Below are positions 23,551 through 34,980 of a DNA stretch of 64,000 nucleotides, piece after piece. The stretch comes from Paraspadella gotoi (Eukaryota > Chaetognatha). The translations under genes and the position numbers were made by a program. The stretch lies in assembly GCA_051294375.1 (NCBI GenBank), contig CM119267.1:9449709-9513708 (forward strand), written 5' to 3'. Position 1 is the stretch's first letter; every line of letters starts with the position of its first letter. Under the pieces are notes generated by a model. That model ran no database searches, was not told the DNA's origin, and saw only the letters and a program-made list of their open reading frames with translations.

Positions 23551-24165
23551 TCATATTAGAAAATACTTTCCCGTTTTTTCGAACCGAGAATCGGTTTCGA
23601 TCAAACCACTGGCCGATTTTGTTGAAATTTTGCATGAATTAATTTTAGAGCAATAGAAATGGGACTATCAAGTTGATTTTTGAAATATGACCTATGACCC
23701 AAGATATTTTTTAAAAATTTATCCTGATCAGTTGCAGAAACGTTTACTTTTTTTTAAAAAAAAGTACATTTATTATGACCAAAAACAATATTTGATCTAT
23801 TTCCAAGATCATAAACATAAGAGGTTAATGTCAGCTTTTGAGTTGAGAGCAAAAATTAGATCTAAAATTTAAATTTATGAAAATTAATTTCAAAATGTTT
23901 TTTCTACAAAGTTAAGACATAAATTAAACTGATCACACAAAAAAATTCGTCTTTAAGGTAAAAAAAATTTTGTTATTTTTTGCCCACTTGGGGTGAACCC
24001 AAGTGCCATGTATCTTAGCTCAGGGGTAAAATATTGAAAATCGTCTCGATAGTCCCAATAGTAATCAATAGTATGGCCATTAGGATACTGTATGCAAAAT
24101 CATATAGAATATGGTACAGAACCGATTCTCGGTCGGAAAAACGGGGAGAGCATTTTCTAATATGA
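23551..24165. mobile_element. Fold-back/TIR element of ~615 bp
   Basis: The two ends are long inverted repeats. Left: TCATATTAGAAAATACTTTC, then CCGTTTTT and CCGAGAATCGGTT. Right, reversed: TCATATTAGAAAATGCTCTC, then CCCGTTTTT and CCGAGAATCGGTT. Pairing continues inward imperfectly, for example GGGACTATCAAGTTGATTTT against the reverse of the block near 24030-24060. Arms are therefore about 160 bp around a ~280-bp AT-rich loop. The outermost bases permit a TA target duplication. No transposase coding sequence is seen. It lies between CACHD1 and EXOSC2. Confidence 0.75.
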
Positions 24166-24983
24166 CGACTTATGTAGAGCAAACGCCACCTGTTTCGTTA
24201 CTTGGCTGGACATATTAGCTTAATCTTGATAATAATCATATTATAGTTATATTATAGGTTTCGCCCTGTTGCCTTGATAAAAAGATCGTTGGCTTTTGCT
24301 CCTTCATAAAAATGATACATTTGTTAGATTTTACAGATCGACTAAAAATATAAAATGGATTTCCTTAAATTTTATTTTATATTTTTCTTTTAGATTTAAA
24401 CTCTTGAGGATTTAGTCTTCAAGTATTGATTCTTTTTTTCCTATTGAATCTAGTTTGTGCTATTTTTTGAGAAATTGCATCTAAACACATGGTGCTAACT
24501 AATAACTATAGTATACATTTAATTGATTTTAGGTATTTATTAATACTTAACAATTATTTAAATTTTAAAAAAATTCTTGGTCGTTTAACAGGAGGCAAAA
24601 ATTTTATTTTATTTTTTTATCGATCTGTGAAGATTTACATGAACAATTGACTGTGAGCGCGTGAGATTAGGTTTTTATAGCATTTAAAGTAAATAGGTAA
24701 ATTTTGCAGAAATGGGTTATTGTTGAAATTGACTATTGAGACTTAGAAGATTTAAGACACCACACACTAAAAATATTGACTATCGTGATTAGTTTTTTTT
24801 ATTCTTTGGAATTGAATCCTTTTTGACCTAAACAAGAGAATATACCAGTGTAGATACGCTACATTATACTACAAATTCTTGTGTTATGAAACTTATTTTA
24901 TATAAAGAATTCTCATGTTACTTCTCCAACATCTTCCTTTATTTAGATTTTCAGTCACGGCGAAAAAAGGCAAGTAACCCGTT
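24166..24983. other. AT-rich intergenic region upstream of EXOSC2
   Basis: About 800 bp of AT-rich sequence with no credible coding content. A pyrimidine-rich tract followed by TTTTCAG (acceptor AG at 24953-24954) lies 29 nt before the EXOSC2 ATG. It could be a 5' UTR intron acceptor or a trans-splice site. Confidence 0.45.
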
Positions 24984-25871
24984 ATGACGGAAGTAAACAT
25001 TTGCTTGGCGTGTGACCGTGACTCGCCTCAAGCAGCCGACATTCCGGAGCCGAGACACCTCGTAACTCCCGGCGACCTCATTACGACGGATCCAGGGTTT
25101 ATGCGCGGCCACGGGACCTACGTCGACAACGACCGACTACAGTCCTCCGTCGCCGGCGTCGTGGAGCGAGTCAACAAGCTCATACGCGTCGAGCCATTGA
25201 AAACTCGTTACAACGGCGAAGTGGGCGATGTGGTGGTTGGTCGTGTCACCGAAGTGACGCAAAAAAGATGGAAAATCGAGACGCACGCCCGACTCGACTC
25301 CATACTACATCTCAACTCGGTCAACCTCCCTGGCGGTGAATTGCGCCGTCGGTCCGACGAGGATGAGCGAATGATGCGCGAGTATCTCTGCGAGGGTGAC
25401 CTAATCAGCGCCGAAGTGCAGCAGGTTCACGCCGACGGCGCCCTTGCCCTTCACACCCGCAGCTTGAAGTACGGAAAGCTGGGCCAAGGGATCCTGGTCA
25501 AAGTCTCTCCCTCTCTCATCAAACGGCGCAAGTCTCATTTCCACAGCCTCCCCTGCGGCTGTTCCATCATTCTGGGCAATAACGGCTACGTCTGGATATA
25601 CCCCACCGTCGCCGGCGACGAAGCGAACACCGGGGGATTTTATCAGAACCTGCAACCGGTCGAACTCAAAGACCGGGAAACCATCGCCAGACTCAGGAAT
25701 TGTGTTCTCGCCCTGGCCGATCACAAGATGATGCTCTACGATACTTCCGTCTTGTACGCCTTCGAAGCTTCTTCCGGATACGAAGCTCGAGAACTGCTGA
25801 AACCCAAAATCAAAGAAGAGATATTCAGGGACACGCTACAGAGGCTCGAAGTAGAGGGATTCGTCAATTAA
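24984..25871 (+). CDS. EXOSC2: Exosome complex component RRP4
   Basis: EXOSC2/Rrp4 is one of the three S1/KH cap subunits of the RNA exosome, which degrades or trims RNA 3'-5' in nucleus and cytoplasm. It is a single exon of 295 aa against 293 in human. The N-terminal region has LVTPGDLIT and GFMRGHGTYV. The S1 domain (about 75-155) has YNGEVGDVVVGRVTEV and RWKIETHARLDSILHLNSVN. A KH-type region at about 165-230 includes LKYGKLGQG, SLIKRRKSHFHSLPCG and ILGNNGYVWIYP. The SKI3 gene begins 66 nt after the stop on the same strand, and its product feeds RNA to the same machine. Confidence 0.95.
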   Translation: MTEVNICLACDRDSPQAADIPEPRHLVTPGDLITTDPGFMRGHGTYVDNDRLQSSVAGVVERVNKLIRVEPLKTRYNGEVGDVVVGRVTEVTQKRWKIETHARLDSILHLNSVNLPGGELRRRSDEDERMMREYLCEGDLISAEVQQVHADGALALHTRSLKYGKLGQGILVKVSPSLIKRRKSHFHSLPCGCSIILGNNGYVWIYPTVAGDEANTGGFYQNLQPVELKDRETIARLRNCVLALADHKMMLYDTSVLYAFEASSGYEARELLKPKIKEEIFRDTLQRLEVEGFVN

Positions 25872-25904
25872 TACATTTTTCGCCGACTGATTTTTTCCAT
25901 ATTT

Positions 25905-25937
25905 GTTTTGTTAAATATTCGGTTTCCTTTTAAGGTT
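25905..25937 (+). promoter_or_regulatory. Candidate trans-splice acceptor between EXOSC2 and SKI3
   Basis: The 66-nt spacer between the EXOSC2 stop and the SKI3 ATG contains a T-rich tract ending GGTTTCCTTTTAAG, with the AG at 25933-25934 and only 3 nt before the ATG. There is no room for a separate promoter. This is what a spliced-leader acceptor in a polycistronic unit looks like, but RNA evidence is absent. Confidence 0.5.
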
Positions 25938-28900
25938 ATGGAACCGAAGGTCTTAAAAAGTACATTAAAGAACGCCCGAGAAGCGGTGAAAAATAAAAAT
26001 TATCAAGAAGTTTATAAACTCGCGAATGAAATTTTACAGCATGACCCTAAAAATTATCATGGCCTCGTCTTTTTGGGAATTTCTTTGCCCGAAGTGGACC
26101 CTTCCGCCGTCAAGGCCGCCGTCGACTCTTACAAGGAAGCGGCCGTTGTAAGTCCCGATCAACCGCTGGCTTGGCAAGGGCTCGCCACTCTTTATGAAAA
26201 GAATCCGATAAAAGTTTATCAGGAAGCTTGTGTGAAAGTTTATGAAAGACTCATGTCGATCTACGAAAAGGCGGGCGGAGAAATCATGGAAAAGTATTTC
26301 GAAGTCGGCATCAAATTGGCCAAACTTCACCTCAATCGCAAGAACATGCTCGGAAGCGCGGAGATGTTCGAAAGCCTCCTTAGCCGCTCGGAGTCTGAAA
26401 ATGTGGTGCCAAGAAGAGCGAAAGTGGCGAAAGTCGCCTCGGATTCTCTCGGTGCACTCATCGAGCAACTGCCTAAAGAGCAAGGGGCGTTCGTTGAAAA
26501 AATATTCATGACGCTGGTCACGGACGACGCCTTGGACGAAAGCGAGAAGCTTCCTTACTACGAACGATTGATTCGTGCCATGATCAAAAACGGACGAGAT
26601 GCAAAAGACGTTGTCGGTATGACACGCGCCATGCATGCCAGCTTCCCCGATACCCGATTTCCCCTGGAGATTTTAATTCACTTCGAGTTGAGTCTAGGAT
26701 TGGAATCACTTCCGGATCTCGATAAACTCGAAGAGCTGAGAGATGAAATGCGAGCGGTTAGTCCCGACTCGTACCTGATTCGTCTAGTCGACGGCGTAGA
26801 TTCCTTCGCAACGAAAAACTTTCTCCGGGCGCGAAACGATCTCAAGGCTGGCCACGACGCGATCTTCCCGAAAATCCACGTCCCGGGAGCGGTGTTTTTG
26901 GCTAAAACGTACAACGCGGTCCACGACCATCCCGCGGCACTCGCGATGGCCAAGACGGTCAAAAAGTATTTGCACGATTCGGGAGGAGACTCGGACATCG
27001 AGTCGGCCTTTGTCTCGAAGCAACGTATCATTACCTCCCTTGATTTGATCGTGGCTCATGCCACTATCGAGGGCGGCGGCTCGGAAGAAGATATCGTTTC
27101 CTCCATTAGCGCCTTGCAGGAACTGATGGCGGACGCTTCGAATAAGTCGGCCGATCCCTTGTCGGCTTTCGGTTTTTCCATCCTCTCGGAGGAAAGGATC
27201 GAGGAAGTTATCGGTATGGCGAAGGCTAACGGCCTTGAAGGGAACGGGAGTTTGTTGATCTTGGAAGGCGTTTTAATGGTTAGACGGAAGCGTTTCGATT
27301 CTGCTCTCGAATTATTTTCTGCTGCCGTCGAGATTAACCCAGAGAACGGTCAACATCATTTTTGGCGAGGAAGAGCGATTTGGGAGAAGGTTGACGGAAA
27401 CGCGGAATTAGAAGAGTGTTTCTCCGAGCTTCTGTTGGCTGCCAAATTGGATCCTTACTACAGTCCGACGTTTCTATATCTCGGCCATTATTACGCGCGA
27501 ATACAAGAAGACGAGGGAAAGGCTCTTAAATGTTACCAACGCGCTTTCGAATTGGATAACTGCAATTCGGAAGCCGGATCAAATTGTGTAGACCTCATGG
27601 TGGCAATCGGGCAAAGCGAGCAGGCATTTCAACTTGTTCATGGTGTCACCAGATCTCTTGCGCCTGATCGTGCCAAATGGGCCTGGCTGCGCTTGGCCGT
27701 TCACTACCTTAATGTTGGAGAAAACGACGCGGCCGTCATGACTCTGCAAGATCTTTTAAAGGCGGATTCCGGAGATTGGATAATCTGGGAATGTCTCGGA
27801 GAGGCGTACACTAACAGAGGCTCGTACATGGCCGCTTTAAAATCTTTCGAACGCGCACTCGAATTGGAGCCTCAAGCTTCGTTCAGCAAATTTCAAAAAG
27901 CGCGAATCAAACAATTGACGGGCGCCTTTCTCGAAGCCAAAAATGATTACCTAAAAATGCTCGACGATGACGACCCCGATTTTATCCCTGCCCTTAAGGG
28001 TCTCGGAGAAACGCTGATCGAATTAGCCAAGATCGCTCTCAAACACTTTTACAATGGCAAGGCGGTTGACTTGTGTCATATAGCTATCGAAAAACTCACC
28101 CACGCTGCGTCCCTGAGACCTGATCTAGTCTGTGTTTGGAAGTTGCTAGGAGACGCTTGCACTCTTCTTCATATTGTTCCTGACCATCTTTGTGAAGTGC
28201 GCCTGCCGGCCAAGCTGGCGCACGACCCAACCGAAACGCAGCGGACTTGGCGCGTTCGGAAAACCTTCGCTTTTCAGACGACCTGGGATTCCGGAGAAGC
28301 TTCGCCGGATTGGAACGAACCGGCGGACACCATCGACGAGGGAGCGGCTAAAGAACAAAGGGTCAGGACGAAGAGAAGGAGAGGGGCCAAAGAGGATGAG
28401 GTAAATGGATTTGTTCTTTGAAATTTGATATTGATTGAATTGAAATTATTAATATAAAACGATAAAACGACTTACCACTGTTATCAGCACATTACCAATT
28501 TTAAATTTTGTGAAGTAAAGAGCGTTAAGATTTTTGGTAGAGCTTTATTCGTTGTTATGAAATATATTAATATAATAAAGATAAATAAATAATAGAAAAA
28601 ATTGCACTTTTGTTCATTAGCTTTACATTTACAAGATATTTCTTTAATTTTAAACTCTAGCCTCCCTCGGATCCAACTGGCGAAAAAGTTATTTCTAAAC
28701 TAGGACTTCTCTTTATCGGAAATCGATGTTATCGACGCGCGCTAAAACTCCAAGGGAAAGAGGACGCTGGACTACTTAGCGATCTAGCGTACAATTACTT
28801 CGCCCAGAGCGAACTCGTCTTGGACGAGGATATCACCGCCAAACGGGATCTGGCGACTAACGCTCTTGATTTATTAAAAGAAGCTGTGATAATTGATCCC

Positions 28901-31900
28901 TACAATCACCTATGTTGGCTCGGATTAGGTCTGTAAGTCGGTGACTACTGACTAAGTATATTTTTTCTGACAAAAAACATTTAATGATTTTCTGTCCTTT
29001 TTGAATAAAGGAACCGTTGCATCTTGCTCTCCCGATCCTGTGCGGCAGCTGCCTTTGGCCCAACACGCCTTTATCAAATCCATAAATGTGGAAGCTAACA
29101 ATCCCGTAGCCTGGACAAATCTTGGCGCTCTTTATTTGTTGCACGGACCCAAGGACAAAAAGTTGGCTCATTTGGCTTTCAAAGCTGCTCAAAACCTCGA
29201 TCCGGGGTAAAAGTAAAAAAGTGATGAGCATTGACCAGGGATTCTACATTTATATAATATTATGAAAATTTGCAAAATTACTTGTTTCACTATTTTATTT
29301 TTTTATATTTTTTTATAAATGCTTTACTATTTAATCTATATTATTTAATGAAATATATATTGATTTTTAAAAATGTTATACTTTTCATTATATCTATTTA
29401 TTTAATTTTATATTCAGCTACGTCGGTGGCTGGGTCGGACAAGCTTTAATCGCTGAAAGTATTGGAGATCCCGAAGCCATGGACCTTTTTCGCGTAACCG
29501 TCACAATGGAAAATAATTCTATTCACAGTGAAGGACTCCTGGGTTACGGTCACTGGGTTTGCAAGATGTTGTTGCGCAGAGGAAAGCAGAACCGGTGAGA
29601 TTTATGTATTATTGATATTACAATCAAACAAAATAGAAGGAAATCTGTTTTGCCAAAATGAACCACTAATCTCAGCTGTTTGCTGTTAGATCCGCGGAAG
29701 ACCTAAATGATTCGTCTTGTCTCCCCGAGTTTCATCTTCGGTACATCTTCGAAAAAATGGGCGCGATTCACGTGGCTGCCGACGCCTTGACAAAGTTTTG
29801 CGACAGGTATCCCGAGCACGTCCCTGCCGCCACCATGCTGAGTTTGCTACAAGAGCGACAATTTCTCAAACAATCCGCGGCAAATGGCTTAAACCGCGCT
29901 CTTGAAAGTCTTAAAGGTTGGCTAATTATTGTTTTTTATACGTAATTATATGCAATTTGACGCATTCATTAACAATTACTCATTGCTTCTAGGAATCGGT
30001 CTCGCCGTGAAGAAAGAACTAGAAATAGTTGGGTCCAACTTGGCACGCGTACTTTGTTCCTTGAACAAGAGTCACGAAAGTATTGTTCAGTACAAACAAT
30101 TGCCCGATATTGAAAATAACTTGTTTCAACTAGCCGGATTCGGCCTCGCACTCTTCAAATCGGGTACAGACGACAATTTGCATACGATCCATTTATTTTC
30201 ATTTCTTAAAGTAAGAAGCCTGCTGAATTCTATTTGTTTTTGTCAAGGACAACTCATGGAATCTTACGTCGTTTTCGAAAAATGTTGCGAACTCGCTCCG
30301 GAACGCTTTGCCGCATGTCTGCAAGCCTGTCTTGGCATGGTATCTCACAAGTACAACGATATTGAGGGCGCCAAAACCTGTCTCTTTAAATGCATCGAAA
30401 TCGATCGTAATTTCTTGCCCGGGCTTGTGGCTCTCGCTTCAACCGGTGTGTGAGAATGTTCGGCTATCAATAACCAGCTTTAATTTAATTAGTATTTATA
30501 AATTGAGTGGTTTTTGTTCATAGGCCTCATTCATGATGACCTCGATTTATGTATGGCCGCCTTAGAAGAATTATTAAAAGCATCGGCTCTTCCCGAATCG
30601 ACTGTAGTTGAAGTGGCTCGGCTTTTTGCTCCTCTTTTGATAGAACATGGGGACTATAAAAGTGCGAAGGCAAGTACAAGTAGTTTACGTTTTGGAATCC
30701 CAGTGTTAACTATTTATAAATACATTCAAAGTAAATCGTTAAGTTATTTTTTTGTTTAGAATCACATACAAAAGGCTATCAAAAAGTATCCTTCGTCTTC
30801 AAAATCGTGGGCATTTTTGTCTCAATTTATACTTCGGTATTCGAAAGGTATTTATGTTGTGATTATTGTAGTGATATTACATCAATGCAGCTTTTTCTAT
30901 CTGATAGTCCGTATTTTGTAAAATTATTTTAGACGAGTGCGCTCTCGCGTCCGTTGCGGCACGGAGCGCTCAAGCCGTCGACGCCAAGAACGATGAAGCC
31001 GTTTTGTTGGAGAGTCTCGGAATGCTGGTCGGCGCTTCGCCGCTTGAACCGCCTCTCTCTGATTCTAGAAGGCGGGCCAAACAATCCAAGTCTGCCATCA
31101 TGGCCGCCGCCAAAGCCGTCCATTTGCATCCTGACAAATCTGAATCTTGGGCCTCGTTAACCGGTAAGATATGTTTCTTTAGTTTCTTCTCTTTTTCTTT
31201 CCATTCAAGTATCTTGTTAAATAAGTTATTCGAATACGTACATCAAGTATTCAGCTTTAAATGTTTTAATTTTCAAGCATTAACTAACATTTCGAGCATT
31301 TTAATTTATCAATATTAGCACCGGTCCTACTTTTAAATTCGATGCAAAGTCAGAATTGGGAAAATAGTTCCGCATTTGTTAATTTGAATTTATTCTTTAG
31401 CTTCAACTTATATGATGGACGTACTTCACCGATTATCTTCCTGTGATACATCTCTTGTTAAAGAGGGTGCAACTCTGGCCGCTTCACGATCAGCCTTTGC
31501 AATTGCCGCTTCAAAATCTTCAAATTTTCTTTCGCAGGTGGGTACGCATTAAAATTTCTATAGAATTATGGTATATCTATGTATAAATAAAAAGGTAAAG
31601 TTATAGACAAGTTTAAAAATATATTGTTTTTAGGTGTCGTCAAACAACCGGATGTATTCCTTCATTGGAAAACAGCACGTGCTCAATTTAATTCGATCCG
31701 GTGGAGATTCATTGAGAGAAGCGAAAAAAATTATAAACGTTCTTCAGGAAGGAAATAACTTGGAGACGATGGGCCCTATTCTTTCTCAGTTGGAGGTCCT
31801 CGTAAATAAGGGAATAAGTAATCGAACCGTCGAATCCTTCAAAGAAGCCGTTAATTGGGATAACGGCCTCTTTGGAAAGCAACTGCTCCTTCAGATTTTC

Positions 31901-32526
31901 TCTCATACGAAGGCAGATAAGGTAAATTTTTTTTCCTATTTCACTCTTTATGTCAAAATCGTTGCTAATTTTTTTAAAAATATTTTTATGTCAGGAGATT
32001 GAAGAGCTACTGCAGTCCTGCGTATCGAGTGACCATCCATCGAAACTAATCTTTTGGTCACTTATTCTCGTAAGGGCCTTCTCGGATCTATCTCAAGCTT
32101 CAGATCCATTCACAGCAAAGACACCCGAAGCGCAGAAATTGCTTGACCTGATTTCTAACTCCCACTTCAAAGAGTTGGAATCAAATCTGGTTCATCTTAT
32201 TTGTGGAATAGTTCTCTTTAAGTCCAACATCAAACAGGCTCAAAAATACCTGTTCAAAGTAAGTAAAGAGTCTATCACAGTGGTTTCTCTTTCTTTTACT
32301 ATTTCCTTTAATTAAAATTCCATGCTTTTTAAAGGTTCACAATGCCAATTTTCCACCTCCTATGTCGGATGTGCCGAGGAAAATTGCTCGACGACTGTTA
32401 ATCAAAGTATTAGCAGGAAAAAAAGAAAAAGAAAAGGTTTCTTTAGCATCCTTGCTAAAGGTAGCCGTAAAAGACGGTGATAAAGAATTTGTTGCAATTT
32501 ACGATAACATTGTTCCTGCCATTTAA
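25938..32526 (+). CDS. SKIC3: SKI3/TTC37, TPR scaffold of the Ski complex
   Basis: SKI3 scaffolds the cytoplasmic Ski complex (with the SKIV2L helicase and WDR61), which threads mRNA into the exosome. Exons: 25938-28400, 28661-28928, 29011-29206, 29418-29594, 29690-29916, 29993-30163, 30248-30445, 30524-30669, 30760-30847, 30933-31163, 31401-31537, 31634-31921, 31995-32258, 32335-32526; 1681 aa against 1564 in human. TPR repeats run throughout. Family blocks include PDQPLAWQGLATLYEKN, YLGHYYARIQEDEGKALKCY, AKWAWLRLAVHYLNVG, WECLGEAYTNRGSYMAALKS, PALKGLGETLIELAK, NNPVAWTNLGALYLL and WVGQALIAE. Intron 8 has a GC donor (AAG|GCAAGT). Intron 6 (84 nt) is in frame without stops. Exons 11-14 are less conserved and rest mainly on phase. 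It lies immediately after EXOSC2. Confidence 0.93.
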
Positions 32527-32778
32527 AACATTTTGCTGTGATTTTCTACTTTTGTTTGATAATAAACCTAATTAATTTATTTCGATATTTTTTTTAAAAA
32601 AAAGGTGAAACTTAATAGTAACTTAAAAAGTTTTTACAACTATTATTAATTAAAAACAAAAGCTAGATATTTAGTTTTATCTCTATTGTTGACAATTCGT
32701 GCCAGTTGCGTATTGATCGAATTTATTCCCCAGTTTTGTGATTTTAATAAAATTTCGAACTGAATTGAAGTTATAATC

Positions 32779-34216
32779 ATGTCCGCATCTCGCGTCCCCG
32801 AGCAACTTGGCGCGCAATCCAGCGTGGCGCTCGGAATCAATTCTGTTCCCCAGCAAGTCTCGTATTACGCTCCCGTTCCGATCGGAATGGCACCTCAACA
32901 GGTGTCCTACCAGAATAACGGCATCGCTCAAAGCATGTTGTTGGCGTCGGCCTCTACCGGTGCATCGGACCCGCGTTCCACGGACGGCCATGTTACGCAA
33001 GGCGGAACCTGTTTTCCGAAGCGCATCTTCGTCGGCGGTTTTCCTGCCCAGACGACGGAAGCAGAGCTCAAGCATTATTTTTCCCAGCATGGTTCCGTCA
33101 CTGAGACCAAAATAATCCAAGATCGCGCTGGTGTTTCCAAGGGCTACGGGTTTGCCACCTTCGAAACCGCTGAAGAGGTCAATTCTATTCTCGCCAAAAG
33201 TCAGAAAGAGCCGTTTATTTTTAAAGACAGGAAGTTGAATCTTGGACCCGCCATTCGCAAGAATACTGCTCCTACTGCCGCGACGGGGCAAATCCTTATG
33301 TACGCGCCAAACACTGTTCCGATCAACAATGAGGCCGGACAGACTGTCTTTATGACCGGTATATAGGCGATTGATGTTTTCGATGATGTTACTTCGTTTT
33401 TACCTTTTTGTCATTTAAACACTGTCAGCACCCACGACTATGCAGTTGGCGGATGGGGCATTCAGCCCTTATCCTACGGTTCCGCTTGTAGCAACAGCTG
33501 GGGCTCCCGCCTTTTATTTGCCTCAGCAATTGTGCTACATGCCGCAGCAGCAAGTGGCTAGTGTCAATGCTATTCAAGTTCCTCAAACTATTCAGGTAAT
33601 CGTACTCTCCTTTTAGTTTTGTTTAGCCCTCACTTTTGAGAAGTCTTCTGTGATTAAAGTTAATTTATTTGCGCCCACTTTTCCGTCATATTAGGCTTCT
33701 ACTCAGCAAACGTCGTACCATTTTCGAAGCACGCCTCAGAGCCCTCCTACTCCTGGCGGGTGCCCAATAACTCCAGTCAGTTGTCATTTCACGCCCGGGG
33801 CGCCGTCTTCAACCTCCGACTTCTACAGCGGAGACTTCGATTCGAACCAAAATGAAGAAACCAATAGCTCAACTTGGGGAACCTTTTCCTGGGGATCGCA
33901 GATGACCTATCCCTCGACGGAAGTCGGCGGCGTTAACCTTGCCCGCGAGCTGGATGCCGCAGCTGATCCATTTACTATTCCCGATCCTCCAATCTCTTCC
34001 TCGACCCACGATCCTAAACCGGAAGTAAAGCTCAGCGCGACGGTCAAAAGTGGCGGCAGCGGGTACGTTAGTTCCGCCTCCAGCAACGCTAGTCTCTATG
34101 GGAACAACAACACCAACAATAATAATACCAACGGCAATGATGAAGCTTTGGTCGGGTATCAAAAGTCGGGGGCTCTCGCTGGAGGTATCTCGACGGCGGA
34201 TTGGAGCTCTTTTTAA
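32779..34216 (+). CDS. BOLL: BOULE-like (DAZ family) germline RNA-binding protein
   Basis: BOULE is the ancestral DAZ-family translational regulator required for meiosis, mainly in the male germline. Exons: 32779-33358, 33429-33595, 33695-34216; 422 aa. A single RRM occupies about residues 80-160 with RNP2 IFVGGF (from 82) and RNP1 KGYGFATF (from 121), followed by DRKLNLGPAIRK, which is highly characteristic of BOULE/DAZL. After it come Gln/Pro/Tyr-rich segments, including QLCYMPQQQ, that resemble the single DAZ repeat. The Asn-rich tail (NNNTNNNNTNGN) ends at TADWSSF. The protein is longer than human BOLL (~283 aa) because of the N-terminal Gln/Ser-rich stretch and the tail. SKI3 ends 252 nt upstream. 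Confidence 0.93.
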
Positions 34217-34428
34217 ATTATGAGGAAATTCCTAGAGCTGTCTTGAAAGAAATAGTAGTTAGTGTTAGCAGACTTTTTCGCCTATCCTAAGGAACCAGAT
34301 TCGTTACATTTTTTTTTTTAATTTTGGGAACTAAGACGCGAACCATTCAGAACCAGATTACCTCAGCTTAACCGGATGAATCGGAAGTTATCGGATCCTG
34401 GTCCCGACACAGTAGGAGTTTCCTCATA

Positions 34429-34980
34429 ATGGAAAATTTATGGGCAGCTGTTAGTCAAGAATCATCCTCGGAACCATCTACCGATCTCCCAAATGAGTTA
34501 ATACCCGCCAATTGTCCATTGCTCGTAGAACCAAAATTGGCCCAACCCCTATACCGACGACGATCTGATGATTTTCAAGGATCCGATTTTTCCAAAAGAC
34601 CTCGTGATGAAGAACATAACCAATCCTTAGTCCCCAAGAGCTTAAACGATTTTTCTGCCCCAATTAAAGAACAAAGTCTCGAGACAGATCCTATTCACCG
34701 CCCTAATAAAAGGTTAAAAACCGACTCTTGCTTGGATGAACAACCGATTATTGATGCCGATTCAGTGTGTTTAGGAACAAGCTTAGTACCGTTTTATCCG
34801 ACAGTCTACGGCGACTTCATCGACTATTCCTCGTGCCCTTACGTAACGATGATTCCAATGATACCGAATCAATTCCCTATTAGTTCGTCCGCAAGTGATT
34901 TATGTACAACTGTAAATATTGAAAAAAGTCACGATGAAATTCTTGAAGCCACCGAATCTGAATCTTTACTCGTACCTTAG
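34429..34980 (+). CDS. Hypothetical protein, 183 aa, between BOULE and PIWI
   Basis: I do not recognise this ORF. It is an uninterrupted 183-codon frame from an ATG in acceptable context, unusually long for the AT-rich DNA around it, starting 212 nt after the BOULE stop. The product is low-complexity and polar: Ser/Glu/Pro-rich at the N-terminus, a basic KRPRDEE region, an NLS-like RPNKRLK (91-97), and a C-terminal hydrophobic Pro/Tyr/Met segment (VPFYPTVYGDF, YVTMIPMIPNQFP). No domain is visible. It may be a lineage-specific gene, perhaps a second cistron behind BOULE, or a chance ORF in a long 3' UTR. Confidence 0.45.
   Translation: MENLWAAVSQESSSEPSTDLPNELIPANCPLLVEPKLAQPLYRRRSDDFQGSDFSKRPRDEEHNQSLVPKSLNDFSAPIKEQSLETDPIHRPNKRLKTDSCLDEQPIIDADSVCLGTSLVPFYPTVYGDFIDYSSCPYVTMIPMIPNQFPISSSASDLCTTVNIEKSHDEILEATESESLLVP

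Noticed and set aside
23687-23872. 61-codon ORF inside the fold-back element
   Set aside because: Low-complexity Lys/Phe/Tyr-rich product in AT-rich loop DNA with no transposase motif.
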